Of a stretch of DNA of 37,281 nt, positions 1-8,998 are shown one piece after another. Every line of letters begins with the position of its first letter. The stretch's first letter is position 1. The translations under genes were made by a program, and so were the position numbers. The notes below the pieces were generated by a model, which was not told the DNA's origin, did no database searches, and saw nothing but the letters and a program-made list of their open reading frames with translations. Where the stretch lies: the NCBI GenBank assembly GCA_964511215.1, contig CAZEER010000015.1:1-37281 (forward strand), read 5' to 3'. This DNA is from CAZEER01 sp964511215. GTDB taxonomy: Bacteria; Fidelibacterota; Marinisomatia; Marinisomatales; UBA1611.

Positions 1-16
1 GTTGCCGGGAATATTT

Positions 17-47
17 AAAAAGCCTCATCATTTTTTTGAGGCTTTTT
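17..47 (+). terminator. Rho-independent terminator of an upstream gene
   Basis: An 11-bp perfect stem (AAAAAGCCTCA at 17-27 and TGAGGCTTTTT at 37-47) encloses a 9-nt loop and ends in a T run. This is the usual intrinsic terminator layout. It could work in both directions because the left arm is A-rich, but no gene ends into it from the right, so it most likely closes a gene lying before the window. Confidence 0.8.
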
Positions 48-73
48 ACTTTTCAACATATTTTTTTTTGTTT

Positions 74-102
74 TTGTTAAGGGTTCTAGAAGATAGTAAT
101 AT
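74..102 (+). promoter_or_regulatory. Possible promoter of the FecR/cyclase operon
   Basis: TTGTTA (74-79) and TAATAT (97-102) are separated by 17 bp and sit about 33 bp before the start at 135, just after the terminator. The hexamers resemble sigma-70 boxes, but the region is AT-rich and such matches arise easily by chance. The promoter consensus of this lineage is not known to me. Confidence 0.35.
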
Positions 103-134
103 TTAGACAATTAAAGTATTTAGCAAATATAGTT

Positions 135-1295
135 ATGAATAGACTACGAATATTATTTACTTACATTCTTATCATTATTCCATCCTTAAGAGGACAAAAT
201 GTTACACTTGACGGTGAGATTTTTGAATATGCAACCTATTATATAAACAGCTTTGATTTAAGTACAGGTGCAACGAATGTTCAAATCTTTAGATATACGC
301 TTTCGTCAAGTGAATATCCTGTTTCATTAAAAATTAATTTTAGGTCTGCAATGATTTCACCAGCTCTTGGAATTAATAATGAGCAAACTATTATTGAGAT
401 AGAAACAAATCCTTTTGATTTACAAGCACCCTTGATTTTAGATAATAGAGATATTTCAGCAGAAACAACCACTATTTTTGATATGGATCAACCTCCAAAT
501 AGTATTCAATTAAGTGGTCAGGTTTTAGAGAGTATTGATCCATCACAGGCAGATGCTATTCTCCAAAGTGTTTTAGCAACTGGACAAATTGCTGATGGAG
601 AATATATATTTGAAATTAGTATTTTGTCAGAAGATAATCAGTTATTGGCATCAGATTCGAAAACAATATTGGTACAATCTCCTGTCTCAATTTCACTTGA
701 ATCCCCAGGTGGATCTTTAGTTGATACATTAGATAATATGATATATACCACATTTCCTATATTTCAGTGGTTTTCACAAATTTGTAGTGGATGTAATAAT
801 TTTATCAGAGTAGCTAGATACAATTCCCAAATTCATAATTCTGTGGAAGATGCTATGATGGATCAAAGGGTATTACCTTTTGATCAAACAGTAGAATGGT
901 ATCAAATTGATAATATAAATAGTTTTCAATACCCCTTTAATGATGGATATCCTCTTGAAGAAGGTAATGTGTACTGTTGGCAGGTAATGATGACGCTACC
1001 CACAACATCTGGTATTGAGGAAATGCCCTCATCAATTGCTGCTTTTAAGATTGGTGAAGCAGGAGGTATAGAAAATCCAGATGTAATTTCTGATCCATTG
1101 CTTGTTGCACTACAGCAAACATTAGGTGATGATCAATTCAATGCTATTTTCGGATCTGGAAATGATCTCAATGGTTACCTACCTAATGGACAGATAGAAG
1201 TCGATGGTATTTCTGTGGATGCATCGAGTCTTAGTTATTTATTGAATCAAATTTCAAATAATGAATACCAAATACAATCTATTGTAATTGAATGA
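135..1295 (+). CDS. Secreted beta-rich protein of unknown function, first gene of FecR/cyclase operon
   Basis: 386 residues. The N-terminus (basic MNRLR, then a hydrophobic stretch to about residue 16, then SLRGQN) is a likely signal peptide, so the mature protein should be periplasmic or outer-membrane associated. The rest is rich in alternating beta-type sequence. A middle segment (about residues 185-315) with 'SLESPGG' and a 'P-x-F-Q-W' turn followed by 'YCWQV' looks like an immunoglobulin/fibronectin-type fold. No catalytic motif is visible and I do not recognise the family. Its stop overlaps the FecR gene start by 4 nt (ATGA), so the two are probably translated together. This suggests it works with the FecR protein and the barrel downstream. 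There is no clear Shine-Dalgarno before the ATG. Confidence 0.8.
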   Translation: MNRLRILFTYILIIIPSLRGQNVTLDGEIFEYATYYINSFDLSTGATNVQIFRYTLSSSEYPVSLKINFRSAMISPALGINNEQTIIEIETNPFDLQAPLILDNRDISAETTTIFDMDQPPNSIQLSGQVLESIDPSQADAILQSVLATGQIADGEYIFEISILSEDNQLLASDSKTILVQSPVSISLESPGGSLVDTLDNMIYTTFPIFQWFSQICSGCNNFIRVARYNSQIHNSVEDAMMDQRVLPFDQTVEWYQIDNINSFQYPFNDGYPLEEGNVYCWQVMMTLPTTSGIEEMPSSIAAFKIGEAGGIENPDVISDPLLVALQQTLGDDQFNAIFGSGNDLNGYLPNGQIEVDGISVDASSLSYLLNQISNNEYQIQSIVIE

Positions 1296-1966
1296 ACGAG
1301 TCTATTAAAATATTATTTATTACTTTTGTTACTTTTACAGTTTTATATGGGAGTAAAATTGCTGTTGCTACAAAAGTCAAAGGATTAGTAGAAATAATGC
1401 CTGATGGTAAAGATAGTTTTTCAGATTTAAAGCCAGGTTCTATTCTTTCTGATGGTGATAAACTACGTACTGGTTCAAAAGGATTTGCTGCAATTATTTT
1501 TATTGATGATAAATCTACCTTGAAACTAAAAGAAAACTCAGAAGCGGTCATTACAGGGCAACGTTCTGCTAAGAGTATTTCAAAAAAAATTAATATGGAT
1601 ATAGGAACCGTACGAGCAACTATTACAAAACAAAATACTGATTTTGTTATTCAAACGCCTACTTCTGTAGCATCTGTTAAAGGTACAGACTTTTGGCTAG
1701 TTACCGACCCATCAGATGGAGATCTTATTATTGGGATTGAAGGACTTGTAGGTCTTACAAACAATGAAACTGGGCAAGAAATTGATGTTTCAGAAGGTAT
1801 GTCTGGTATTTCTACTCCTGATGGTACCCTCGGTTTGGAAGAAACAGATTCATCATCTATACCTGATGATCCAAGCGAAGAAAATGAGGAAGAAGGATCT
1901 CAAATTAGGATTTACTTTGAAGGTCCAGATGGTGAGCAGAAAGTAATGATTATTGATTATCAATAA
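1292..1966 (+). CDS. Secreted FecR-domain protein
   Basis: 224 residues with an N-terminal signal peptide (hydrophobic residues 6-20). The FecR domain spans about residues 28-150: 'LKPGSILSDGDKLRTGSKG' near 47-64, 'GTVRA' at 105-109, and the family hallmark 'TPTSVASVKGTDF' at 122-134. The C-terminus (about 182-206) is a strongly acidic linker, followed by a short beta-like end. In TonB-linked systems FecR is an inner-membrane anti-sigma regulator with a cytoplasmic N-terminus. This protein lacks that N-terminal part and looks fully exported, as FecR domains found beside CHASE2 cyclases commonly are. The ATGA overlap with the preceding gene implies translational coupling. The job of the domain here (ligand or partner binding in the periplasm) is an inference. 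Confidence 0.88.
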   Translation: MNESIKILFITFVTFTVLYGSKIAVATKVKGLVEIMPDGKDSFSDLKPGSILSDGDKLRTGSKGFAAIIFIDDKSTLKLKENSEAVITGQRSAKSISKKINMDIGTVRATITKQNTDFVIQTPTSVASVKGTDFWLVTDPSDGDLIIGIEGLVGLTNNETGQEIDVSEGMSGISTPDGTLGLEETDSSSIPDDPSEENEEEGSQIRIYFEGPDGEQKVMIIDYQ

Positions 1967-1972
1967 TCATTA
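1944..1972. repeat. Perfect 14-bp inverted repeat across the FecR stop codon
   Basis: The arm TAATGATTATTGAT (1944-1957) is matched exactly by its reverse complement at 1959-1972, with a single T between. The FecR stop codon (1964-1966) lies in the right arm, and a T-rich tract follows. As RNA it would form a long AU hairpin between the FecR and barrel genes. It could act as an attenuator, a stability element or a weak terminator. As DNA it is a 29-bp palindrome of operator type. Confidence 0.6.
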
Positions 1973-1981
1973 TCCTTATTA

Positions 1982-1998
1982 TTTTTTATTATAAAAAA
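1982..1998. repeat. Second short AT palindrome in the FecR-barrel gap
   Basis: TTTTTTAT (1982-1989) and ATAAAAAA (1991-1998) are exact reverse complements around one T, ten bases after the first palindrome and nine before the barrel gene start. It contains only A and T, so the hairpin would be weak and chance is a real possibility. Confidence 0.35.
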
Positions 1999-2006
1999 AT
2001 CCATAT

Positions 2007-4832
2007 ATGCTAAATCGTGCTCTACAGAAGATATTTCTGACCTTATATTTTTACATATTATGCATGGTTTTTTCTCAATCGAACCAATTTTATTACCATA
2101 GTAAGCCTAATAACGTAGAGATAGGAAACTCAATTGAGATATCTCAATTAATGTTGACAAATGAATCTATTCAATCTGGAACATTATATTTTCGTGATAA
2201 GGGTGGTGTAAGTTATCAAGAAATAGCAATGAAATATAAAAATGGAAGATGGACAGGGATAATTCCTTCACATCGTATCACCCTAGATGGAATTGAATAT
2301 TTAACAATATTACATACAATTAATGGTGGTCGTATAGCAATGCCTTTAATTGATAATCCATTTGACAAACCCTTATCAATTCGAGTTAATTCAACTCAAT
2401 TCAAGGATAATTCAAAAAGGCAAAACAAAAATGAAAAAGATAATGATTATGTAGAGGCAGATGTAATTATTCTTGCGCCAGAAAGCAGATCGGTTTTGTC
2501 ACCTGATGAGGTGGTGATATCGGCATCTCTTTTTAATGAACCTAGTATCGATCAATCTCAATTTCAGCTATTAATTAATGATAAAGATTACACAGATCAA
2601 ACAGTTATATTTGATGATGTAATGTCTCTGGTACCTGAACAAGAATTAGAATTTGGTTTTTATTCAATAAAATTATTATTAAAAACAAAATATGGTATGG
2701 ATGTAGCACCGATTGAATGGAGTTTTAGTGTTAGCAAAGGTGTGAAAAATTTTTCAGACTCATTCAAATATAGTGGTTCTTTATTTGGAAAAAAATCCTA
2801 TAATACTGCATCATCAATTTCAATTAATGAGAATGAATATAATAGCAAAATAGATGCAGAAATAAGCTGGATAAAAGTTAGATATTTTTCTCGAAACTCA
2901 AGCAGGGAATCAAAATTTTTACAACCTATTAATCGTTCAAGTCTCATTATTCAGATAACTGATTATTTAAAAATAGAAAATGGAGATGTGTATCCATCAA
3001 TCTCACCATTTTTACTAGATGGAAAAAGAGTAAGGGGACGATATATTGATGCTGGTTTTAATTATAATATTGGTTTTGATGGCTTTAGAGTTTTTGGAAA
3101 AGAACTTTTAGGATTTGAATTAAAGGGTGGATTTGAATTGCAGACAGTTTCGGGTCTATTAACTAGGTCAGTACAATATCAGAATGGTATTGATCGGGCA
3201 TATGAATTAATAACTGATTATACCCAATATGATAATGATGGTAATAGAATATATCTTTTTAATCGTAAAGGTTATACCTTTCCCAGAAATGTTAATTCTA
3301 CCCGTTTTGGAATGTCTATAAATAATAATATAAAAGCAGGGATACATTTTCTTAAAGCTAAAGATGATTTTAATGAAATTGAACGTTATGCACCTGAAAA
3401 TAGTATATTCTCTGTAGATACTAGTATCACCGGTGACGATGCTACGAGTTATTATACTTTAACTGAATTTATTGATTCTATTGCAAACAATGATTCAATA
3501 AAAATAAAGAGTAAAAATTGGAATGATGGTACTCCACAAGAGAATTTAGCTATTGGTTTTGATTTTGAAGGATCATTAGATAATAGAAAGCTTCTTTTTC
3601 AATTAGGTTGGAATATGAGTTTGACTAATTATAATATTTGGGCGGGTGCAGCTAGAGGAGACTCATTAGATTTATTAATGGATACTATATCTGATGGCAA
3701 ATTACTTGGAAAATATGAGATAAGTGCAATTGGTGATTTTATAGATTCCTATAGCGATATTTTTACAGTTAATCCCCTATATATGGCTCCTATTTTGCCA
3801 GTTGATCCAATTGCTATGGAAGAAAGTAGATTTAGAGCCATTTTGAATATGCCTGCTTCTGCGTATTATCTTAGAGTAAAGGGTAGTTATATGTTTAATA
3901 ACATTCTAGTTGAATACAGGCAACTAGGTCCTGAATATAAAAGTTTTGGTAATCCTTACCTGACTAATAATATTCGTGAATTCTTTATTAATGACAGGTT
4001 ATCACTTTTAGGTAGAAGGTTAATGTTTGTTATGGGCTATAAGCATCGTGATAATAAATTAACTGAATTAGTTACTAATCCAATTACAACTAAGACAATT
4101 TCATTCAATACCACTTTAGTCCCAGGGCCTGGAGCACCATCATTTATTTTCAACTTTCAAACGATTGGTAAAACAAATGGCATAGATTCAATTGATGTAG
4201 ATCAATATGGAAATTTTCTTAGAGATAATAGAGAAGACTCTCAAGCTTTGAATCTTATGGCTTCAATAAATATACCTGGGAATTTTAATAGGTTTTCAAC
4301 TACTTCATCGATCAATATTAATTCAATTACTTATTCTGACAACTTAGTTTCTAAAAGAAATAAAAATTATTTTTTTCAGAAAGCGGAAACTCAATCATTC
4401 TCTGCATCCCTTTCCACGCGCTTTGAATTTCCATTAAAAACAACATCAACATTCAATCAAACTAGAATAATGATCCCCTTTTTAGACCAAGATGAAAATG
4501 CACAAATCCAAGAGAATAAATGGACATCATATATTATGTCCATACAATATGCATTCCTAGATAACAGATTACGTTTGAGAGTAGGTAATGATTATACAAC
4601 TAATGGTGACAACAGTTCAGCTATCAATCTTTATGGTGGAAAATTGGGATGCGACTGGGATATTATTGATAATCTTACATTAAATTTTAATAGCGCTATA
4701 AGGTTTAATAATAATAATAGTAATAATATAGACCAAATTGATAATGATAATGATGGAATTATTGATGAAAAAGGTGAAAACTGGTATATTAATAGTTCAG
4801 GAGTCAATCTGACATTGGGATATAAGTTTTGA
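2007..4832 (+). CDS. Large outer-membrane beta-barrel protein with N-terminal Ig-like domains
   Basis: 941 residues. A signal peptide covers about residues 1-24. Two beta-sandwich segments follow (about 30-130 and 148-245), the first with the 'YRDKGGVSYQEIAM..GRWTGIIP' pattern seen in periplasmic Ig-like modules. From about residue 255 to the end there are alternating amphipathic strands and aromatic girdle residues, closing with a short aromatic-ended strand ('LTLGYKF') that resembles a BAM recognition signal. Just before it lies an Asn-rich loop and a calcium-type DNDNDGIIDE motif (about 910-919). No TonB box or plug is evident, so it is not a typical TonB-dependent receptor. It follows FecR by 40 nt and overlaps the cyclase start by 4 nt (TTGA), so it is probably the outer-membrane part of the same system. 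The ligand is unknown. Confidence 0.8.
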   Translation: MLNRALQKIFLTLYFYILCMVFSQSNQFYYHSKPNNVEIGNSIEISQLMLTNESIQSGTLYFRDKGGVSYQEIAMKYKNGRWTGIIPSHRITLDGIEYLTILHTINGGRIAMPLIDNPFDKPLSIRVNSTQFKDNSKRQNKNEKDNDYVEADVIILAPESRSVLSPDEVVISASLFNEPSIDQSQFQLLINDKDYTDQTVIFDDVMSLVPEQELEFGFYSIKLLLKTKYGMDVAPIEWSFSVSKGVKNFSDSFKYSGSLFGKKSYNTASSISINENEYNSKIDAEISWIKVRYFSRNSSRESKFLQPINRSSLIIQITDYLKIENGDVYPSISPFLLDGKRVRGRYIDAGFNYNIGFDGFRVFGKELLGFELKGGFELQTVSGLLTRSVQYQNGIDRAYELITDYTQYDNDGNRIYLFNRKGYTFPRNVNSTRFGMSINNNIKAGIHFLKAKDDFNEIERYAPENSIFSVDTSITGDDATSYYTLTEFIDSIANNDSIKIKSKNWNDGTPQENLAIGFDFEGSLDNRKLLFQLGWNMSLTNYNIWAGAARGDSLDLLMDTISDGKLLGKYEISAIGDFIDSYSDIFTVNPLYMAPILPVDPIAMEESRFRAILNMPASAYYLRVKGSYMFNNILVEYRQLGPEYKSFGNPYLTNNIREFFINDRLSLLGRRLMFVMGYKHRDNKLTELVTNPITTKTISFNTTLVPGPGAPSFIFNFQTIGKTNGIDSIDVDQYGNFLRDNREDSQALNLMASINIPGNFNRFSTTSSININSITYSDNLVSKRNKNYFFQKAETQSFSASLSTRFEFPLKTTSTFNQTRIMIPFLDQDENAQIQENKWTSYIMSIQYAFLDNRLRLRVGNDYTTNGDNSSAINLYGGKLGCDWDIIDNLTLNFNSAIRFNNNNSNNIDQIDNDNDGIIDEKGENWYINSSGVNLTLGYKF
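4738..4770 (+). other. Calcium-type acidic loop motif in the barrel protein
   Basis: This stretch encodes 'QIDNDNDGIIDE', a DxDxDG-type loop as found in thrombospondin type 3 and EF-hand-like calcium sites. It sits right before the last predicted strand and after an Asn/Ser-rich loop. Calcium binding is inferred from the motif only. Confidence 0.45.
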
Positions 4833-7381
4833 TTTTAAAAATTAAAAGTTTTTTTGTTAACCACTCGATTGATTTGAGTCTGGTAATTGGGTCTATTATT
4901 TTGACTTCACTTTTGCATTGGTTTGGTTTGTTTGATTTTCTTGAATTGAAATCATATGATTACCGTTTCCACAGTGTTCGTGGTCCCTTAACTGGATGGA
5001 GAGCTAGTGATTCTACTATAATAAAAATGGGTACAGATGTAGTTTTAGTTGAAGTAGATGACGAATCATGGAGAATACTTAAAGATAATAACGTTCCTTG
5101 GCCATATCCTAGAGGGGATATTTGGTCAAAAGTTGTAGATAATTTATCTGCAGCAGGTGCAAAAGTTATTGCATTTGATATTCAGTTTGACTCTCCAGAT
5201 GCTAGATCAGAATACTTGAGGAGTGTGAGTGGAAATTTGCCATCGGATTTTAAACAATATCTACCTGGTCATGGTGATATTCTTCTTGCAGAATCTTTAA
5301 AACGTGCTATGGATAATGGTACAAAAATAGTGATGGATGTAAAGATGGTTCGTGAACCAACTAGAATTCCACCTACTTATGTTGCTTATCCTGTACCAGA
5401 GATTATGGAAGTCAAACCAGAGACTGGACTTATAAATGATATGCTAGATACTGATGGTTTTTCTAGACAATACAGTATTGCAGGGTATATGGAGCATGAG
5501 CCTGATGTTGCTTATCTTACACTGGGCTTAAAATGTGCAAAAGTTTTTCTAGATATTTCTGATGATGCAGTTCCTGTTTTTGATGGAGAGAATCTTATTT
5601 TTCATTTTGGTGATCTAGAAATACAATCTTATGGTCGCACAAATAATTTCCTTGTCAATTATTACGGTCCACCATCAGGGTATAAACATCCTGGAAATGA
5701 AACTTTAAAACCTTGGGGAACTTTTCCTAGATTTTCTTTATCACAAGTACTTGATACTCGAGATTATGAATTACCTGAAGATATTGATTGGATGAGCCAA
5801 TTTATACCAGGAGAGATACCCGACTGGATTCTTGCAATTGAAAATCCGGAAGAAAGAAATGATATGATGAGTATGATGGGTATTGGAACTGATTATGATA
5901 TTACAAAATCACCATTTTACAATAAGATAGTTATCATTGGTGTTAATGTTGAAGTTATACATGATGTGAAATCTACTCCATTTTATAATTATATGGATTT
6001 AAGTCAGCTTACACCTGGTATGGAAACACACGCCAATGCAATCCAAACTATTCTACATAATAATTATATTAAAGCTTTTGGCGGGAAAACAACGCGTTAC
6101 TTTGCCGAAGGTGCTTCATATCCGATAGCTAATATTATCCTTATAACTCTTTTATGTATGATGGCTTATTTACTATTAACAGTGGTGGATTTACATCCTA
6201 TAGTTGCAGGAATTATAATTTTTTTTGAAGGCATAATATATTATGCAATTTCCATGGGAATGTTTGCAAATGATTATTGGTGGTTGATTAAAGCAACTAT
6301 CGCAAAAATGATACCAAATAGTGTATACGATAAATTTTATGATCAATTACAAATTACACTGCCTTTACCTGGTGAATCTTATATAATGCCGATTATAGCG
6401 CCACTCGCAGGTATTGTGTTAACTTTTTCAAGTAATATTATTTATCAGTTTCTTCATGAAAAACAAGATAAGAAATTTCTTAGGGAAACATTTGGTACAT
6501 ATATTGCTCCTAAAGTTCTGGATAAAATGTATGAGGAAAAACAAGCCCCTAAACTTGGTGGTGTTGAAGGTCACCATACTGCTTTTTTTTCAGACATACA
6601 AAATTTTTCAACTTTTTCTGAAGTTTTGGAACCAGAACGTATGGTTGCTTTAATGAATGAATACTTAACGGTTATGTCAAAAGTGATATTGGATAATGAA
6701 GGGACACTAGATAAATATATTGGAGACGCTATCGTTGCGTTTTATGGTGCACCTGCTCCAGTAGAAAAGCATGAAATAAAATCGTGCGACACTGCTCTTA
6801 AAATGCAAGAAGCTCTAGATCAATTAAGACAAAAATGGAAAAAAGAAGATAACTGGCCAGAAATAGTTTATTCGATGCAACATCGTATAGGCTTAAATAG
6901 TGGAAAAATGGTAACAGGGAATATGGGCTCAGAGATGCGGATGAATTATACAATGATGGGAGATACAGTTAATCTAGCTGCTAGGCTTGAATCATCTGCG
7001 AAACAGTATGGTGTATATAATTTTGTAGGTGAAAATATTTATGAAGCAGCAGAAAAAGATTTTGTATTTCGCTTTTTAGACTTTGTTAAAGTCAAAGGCA
7101 AGAATATACCTGTCAAAGTGTATGAGTTAATTTCAGCAAAGGGCAACACAGATAATAAAATTATCAAACTTGTACAAGCATTTGAGGAGGGACTGGATTA
7201 TTATTATCAGCAGAAATGGGACAAAGCAAAATTGCAATTTGAAAAAGCAGAACAAATGGAAGAACATTTTGAATCGAGAAATACGACACCATCAAAAGTA
7301 TATATTGAAAGATGTTCAATGTTTAAGAATAATCCACCTGGTGAAAATTGGGATGGAGTATGGACAATGACTGCTAAATAG
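4829..7381 (+). CDS. CHASE2-domain class III adenylate cyclase
   Basis: 850 residues. TM1 lies at about 16-35, then an extracytoplasmic CHASE2 sensor at about 40-420 with the usual 'VLVEVDDESW', 'AKVIAFDIQF' and 'IVIIGVNVE' signatures. Three membrane segments follow (about 431-453, 456-478, 518-538), then a catalytic domain at about 575-770. Metal-binding D589 (FFSDI) and D633 (YIGDA), K629, T708, N715 and R719 are all present. The K629/T708 pair is typical of ATP-selective class IIIb cyclases, so cAMP is the expected product. A C-terminal helical tail (about 775-830) resembles a TPR hairpin. The start is TTG, overlapping the barrel stop as TTGA; no ATG lies upstream in frame and this start keeps TM1. 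CHASE2 domains commonly sit next to FecR genes, which fits the operon. The signal sensed is unknown. Confidence 0.93.
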   Translation: MILKIKSFFVNHSIDLSLVIGSIILTSLLHWFGLFDFLELKSYDYRFHSVRGPLTGWRASDSTIIKMGTDVVLVEVDDESWRILKDNNVPWPYPRGDIWSKVVDNLSAAGAKVIAFDIQFDSPDARSEYLRSVSGNLPSDFKQYLPGHGDILLAESLKRAMDNGTKIVMDVKMVREPTRIPPTYVAYPVPEIMEVKPETGLINDMLDTDGFSRQYSIAGYMEHEPDVAYLTLGLKCAKVFLDISDDAVPVFDGENLIFHFGDLEIQSYGRTNNFLVNYYGPPSGYKHPGNETLKPWGTFPRFSLSQVLDTRDYELPEDIDWMSQFIPGEIPDWILAIENPEERNDMMSMMGIGTDYDITKSPFYNKIVIIGVNVEVIHDVKSTPFYNYMDLSQLTPGMETHANAIQTILHNNYIKAFGGKTTRYFAEGASYPIANIILITLLCMMAYLLLTVVDLHPIVAGIIIFFEGIIYYAISMGMFANDYWWLIKATIAKMIPNSVYDKFYDQLQITLPLPGESYIMPIIAPLAGIVLTFSSNIIYQFLHEKQDKKFLRETFGTYIAPKVLDKMYEEKQAPKLGGVEGHHTAFFSDIQNFSTFSEVLEPERMVALMNEYLTVMSKVILDNEGTLDKYIGDAIVAFYGAPAPVEKHEIKSCDTALKMQEALDQLRQKWKKEDNWPEIVYSMQHRIGLNSGKMVTGNMGSEMRMNYTMMGDTVNLAARLESSAKQYGVYNFVGENIYEAAEKDFVFRFLDFVKVKGKNIPVKVYELISAKGNTDNKIIKLVQAFEEGLDYYYQQKWDKAKLQFEKAEQMEEHFESRNTTPSKVYIERCSMFKNNPPGENWDGVWTMTAK

Positions 7382-7438
7382 ATAGAATATGGAAACTTTT
7401 TTGATTTTATCTATTATACAATATAGGAATTATACTAC

Positions 7439-8998
7439 GTGTTAAATAACCGTGGAGATATACTATGGGTTGATGATGAGATTCAACATTTGAAACCCCA
7501 TATCCTTTTTTTAGAAGAAAAAGGGTACCATCTAACTAAAGTGACAAATGGTCAGGATGCCATTAAACTTACCCAAAAACACTATTATGACTTAATCTTA
7601 CTTGATCATGCAATGCCCGGAATGGATGGCCTTGAAACTTTAACTAAAATTAAACAGTATAGAGCTTCTCAACTAATAATCATGATTACAAAAACAGAAG
7701 ATGAATGGCTAATGAATGAAGCAATTACTAGCCAAATAGAACAATTTCTAACGAAACCTGTTAATCCCAGCCAAATTTTTATGGCCTGTAAATTAGCATT
7801 AGAAAGAAAGAAGCTTAGTGAAGAAAGAGCGACAAGTGATTATTTAAAAGAATTTCAAGAAATTGAGAGTAGCTTGAGTAATGAGCTAAATGTAAATGAT
7901 TGGTGGATATTGTATGATAGGCTAGTAGACTGGCAAATAAAGTTTGATACTTATAAAGACACAGGATTAGGAACTATACTTAATGATCAGATTCAAACTT
8001 GTAATAGAGAATTCGTTCATTTTATCGAATCTAATTATAAAATGTGGATGAAAAATAAAGATAGGCCTTTATTCACAAATGATATAATTAGGCAATATGT
8101 AAAACCACTTCTTGAGCAAGATAAAAAAGTATGCTTGCTAGTCGTTGATTGTTTGCGTTATGATCACTTTAAGGCTATGATGCCAATACTAGAACCTTTA
8201 TTTAATATAAAACTACATAATGTGTTGTCTATATTACCTACTGCTACTCCATACTCTAGGAATGCAATTTTCTGTGGTATGTTCCCTCATAAAATGGTGT
8301 CAAAATATCCAGAGCAGGCTCTAGATATGGAGCAGGATTCTCCAAGTCTAAATCAACATGAAAAACTTTTTTTAACAGATAATCTATCTAGTCTGGGTTT
8401 AAGTAAAAAATCATTACATTATCATAAAATATGGGCAGTGGATGAAGGGAAAAAGTTTTATAATCGAATAAAAGATTACTCGCAGAAAGATCTACTAGCT
8501 TTGGTAGTAAATTTTGTAGATATCCTAGCGCACAAGAGTTCACAAATGGATGTTTTAAAAGAAATGGTTCCGGATGAATCAGGCTATCGAAATGCTGTTA
8601 AATCATGGTTTGAGCATTCATGGTTATTAGAGACACTAAAATACATTAGTGAAATAGGAGGGACTGTAGTTATAGCTAGTGACCACGGAAGTACTAGGGT
8701 GCAAAATTATGTTATGGTAGCTGCTGATCGTGGAGCATCCTCAGGTGTGAGATATAAACACGGTCGAAATTTAAATACTAATGAAAAAAATGCGCTTATA
8801 ATCAAAGATCCTATAAGTTATCATTTACCTGTTTTGGGACCTCAACCATCTTATATTATTGCTAAAGGTGATCATTATTTTGTATATCCTAATGAAGCAC
8901 ATAAATATCAATCAAAATTTAAGAATTCATTTCAACATGGTGGAATTAGTATGGAAGAAATGATGATTCCAGTAGCTGTAATGGAGGCGCGTCATTAA
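7439..8998 (+). CDS. porX: PorX-like response regulator with PglZ phosphodiesterase domain
   Basis: 519 residues. The receiver domain (1-120) is complete: D12/D13, phosphoacceptor D56, T84 and K106. A helical linker (125-220) leads to a PglZ domain of the alkaline-phosphatase superfamily (225-515). Its two-zinc set can be read directly: D237, T270 (nucleophile position), D415, H416 for one site and D361, H365, H500 for the other. In Bacteroidota PorX regulates the type IX secretion system and is reported to cleave oligonucleotide substrates; the length and 'ILWVDDE..LKPHILFLE' opening match that family closely. The start is GTG with AGGA ten bases upstream. A 57-nt gap separates it from the cyclase gene, and no convincing promoter is visible there, so read-through is likely. 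tsaE follows with a 1-nt overlap, a neighbour I also recall from Bacteroidota. Confidence 0.92.
   Translation: MLNNRGDILWVDDEIQHLKPHILFLEEKGYHLTKVTNGQDAIKLTQKHYYDLILLDHAMPGMDGLETLTKIKQYRASQLIIMITKTEDEWLMNEAITSQIEQFLTKPVNPSQIFMACKLALERKKLSEERATSDYLKEFQEIESSLSNELNVNDWWILYDRLVDWQIKFDTYKDTGLGTILNDQIQTCNREFVHFIESNYKMWMKNKDRPLFTNDIIRQYVKPLLEQDKKVCLLVVDCLRYDHFKAMMPILEPLFNIKLHNVLSILPTATPYSRNAIFCGMFPHKMVSKYPEQALDMEQDSPSLNQHEKLFLTDNLSSLGLSKKSLHYHKIWAVDEGKKFYNRIKDYSQKDLLALVVNFVDILAHKSSQMDVLKEMVPDESGYRNAVKSWFEHSWLLETLKYISEIGGTVVIASDHGSTRVQNYVMVAADRGASSGVRYKHGRNLNTNEKNALIIKDPISYHLPVLGPQPSYIIAKGDHYFVYPNEAHKYQSKFKNSFQHGGISMEEMMIPVAVMEARH
8983..8987 (+). promoter_or_regulatory. Shine-Dalgarno of tsaE
   Basis: GGAGG lies ten bases before the tsaE ATG, inside the end of porX. 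It is one of few strong ribosome binding sites in the window and supports the 8998 start (TAATG junction). Confidence 0.7.

Noticed and set aside
104..133. TAGACA and TATAGT promoter-like boxes 18 bp apart
   Set aside because: The -10 box ends at 133, so transcription would begin after the ATG at 135.
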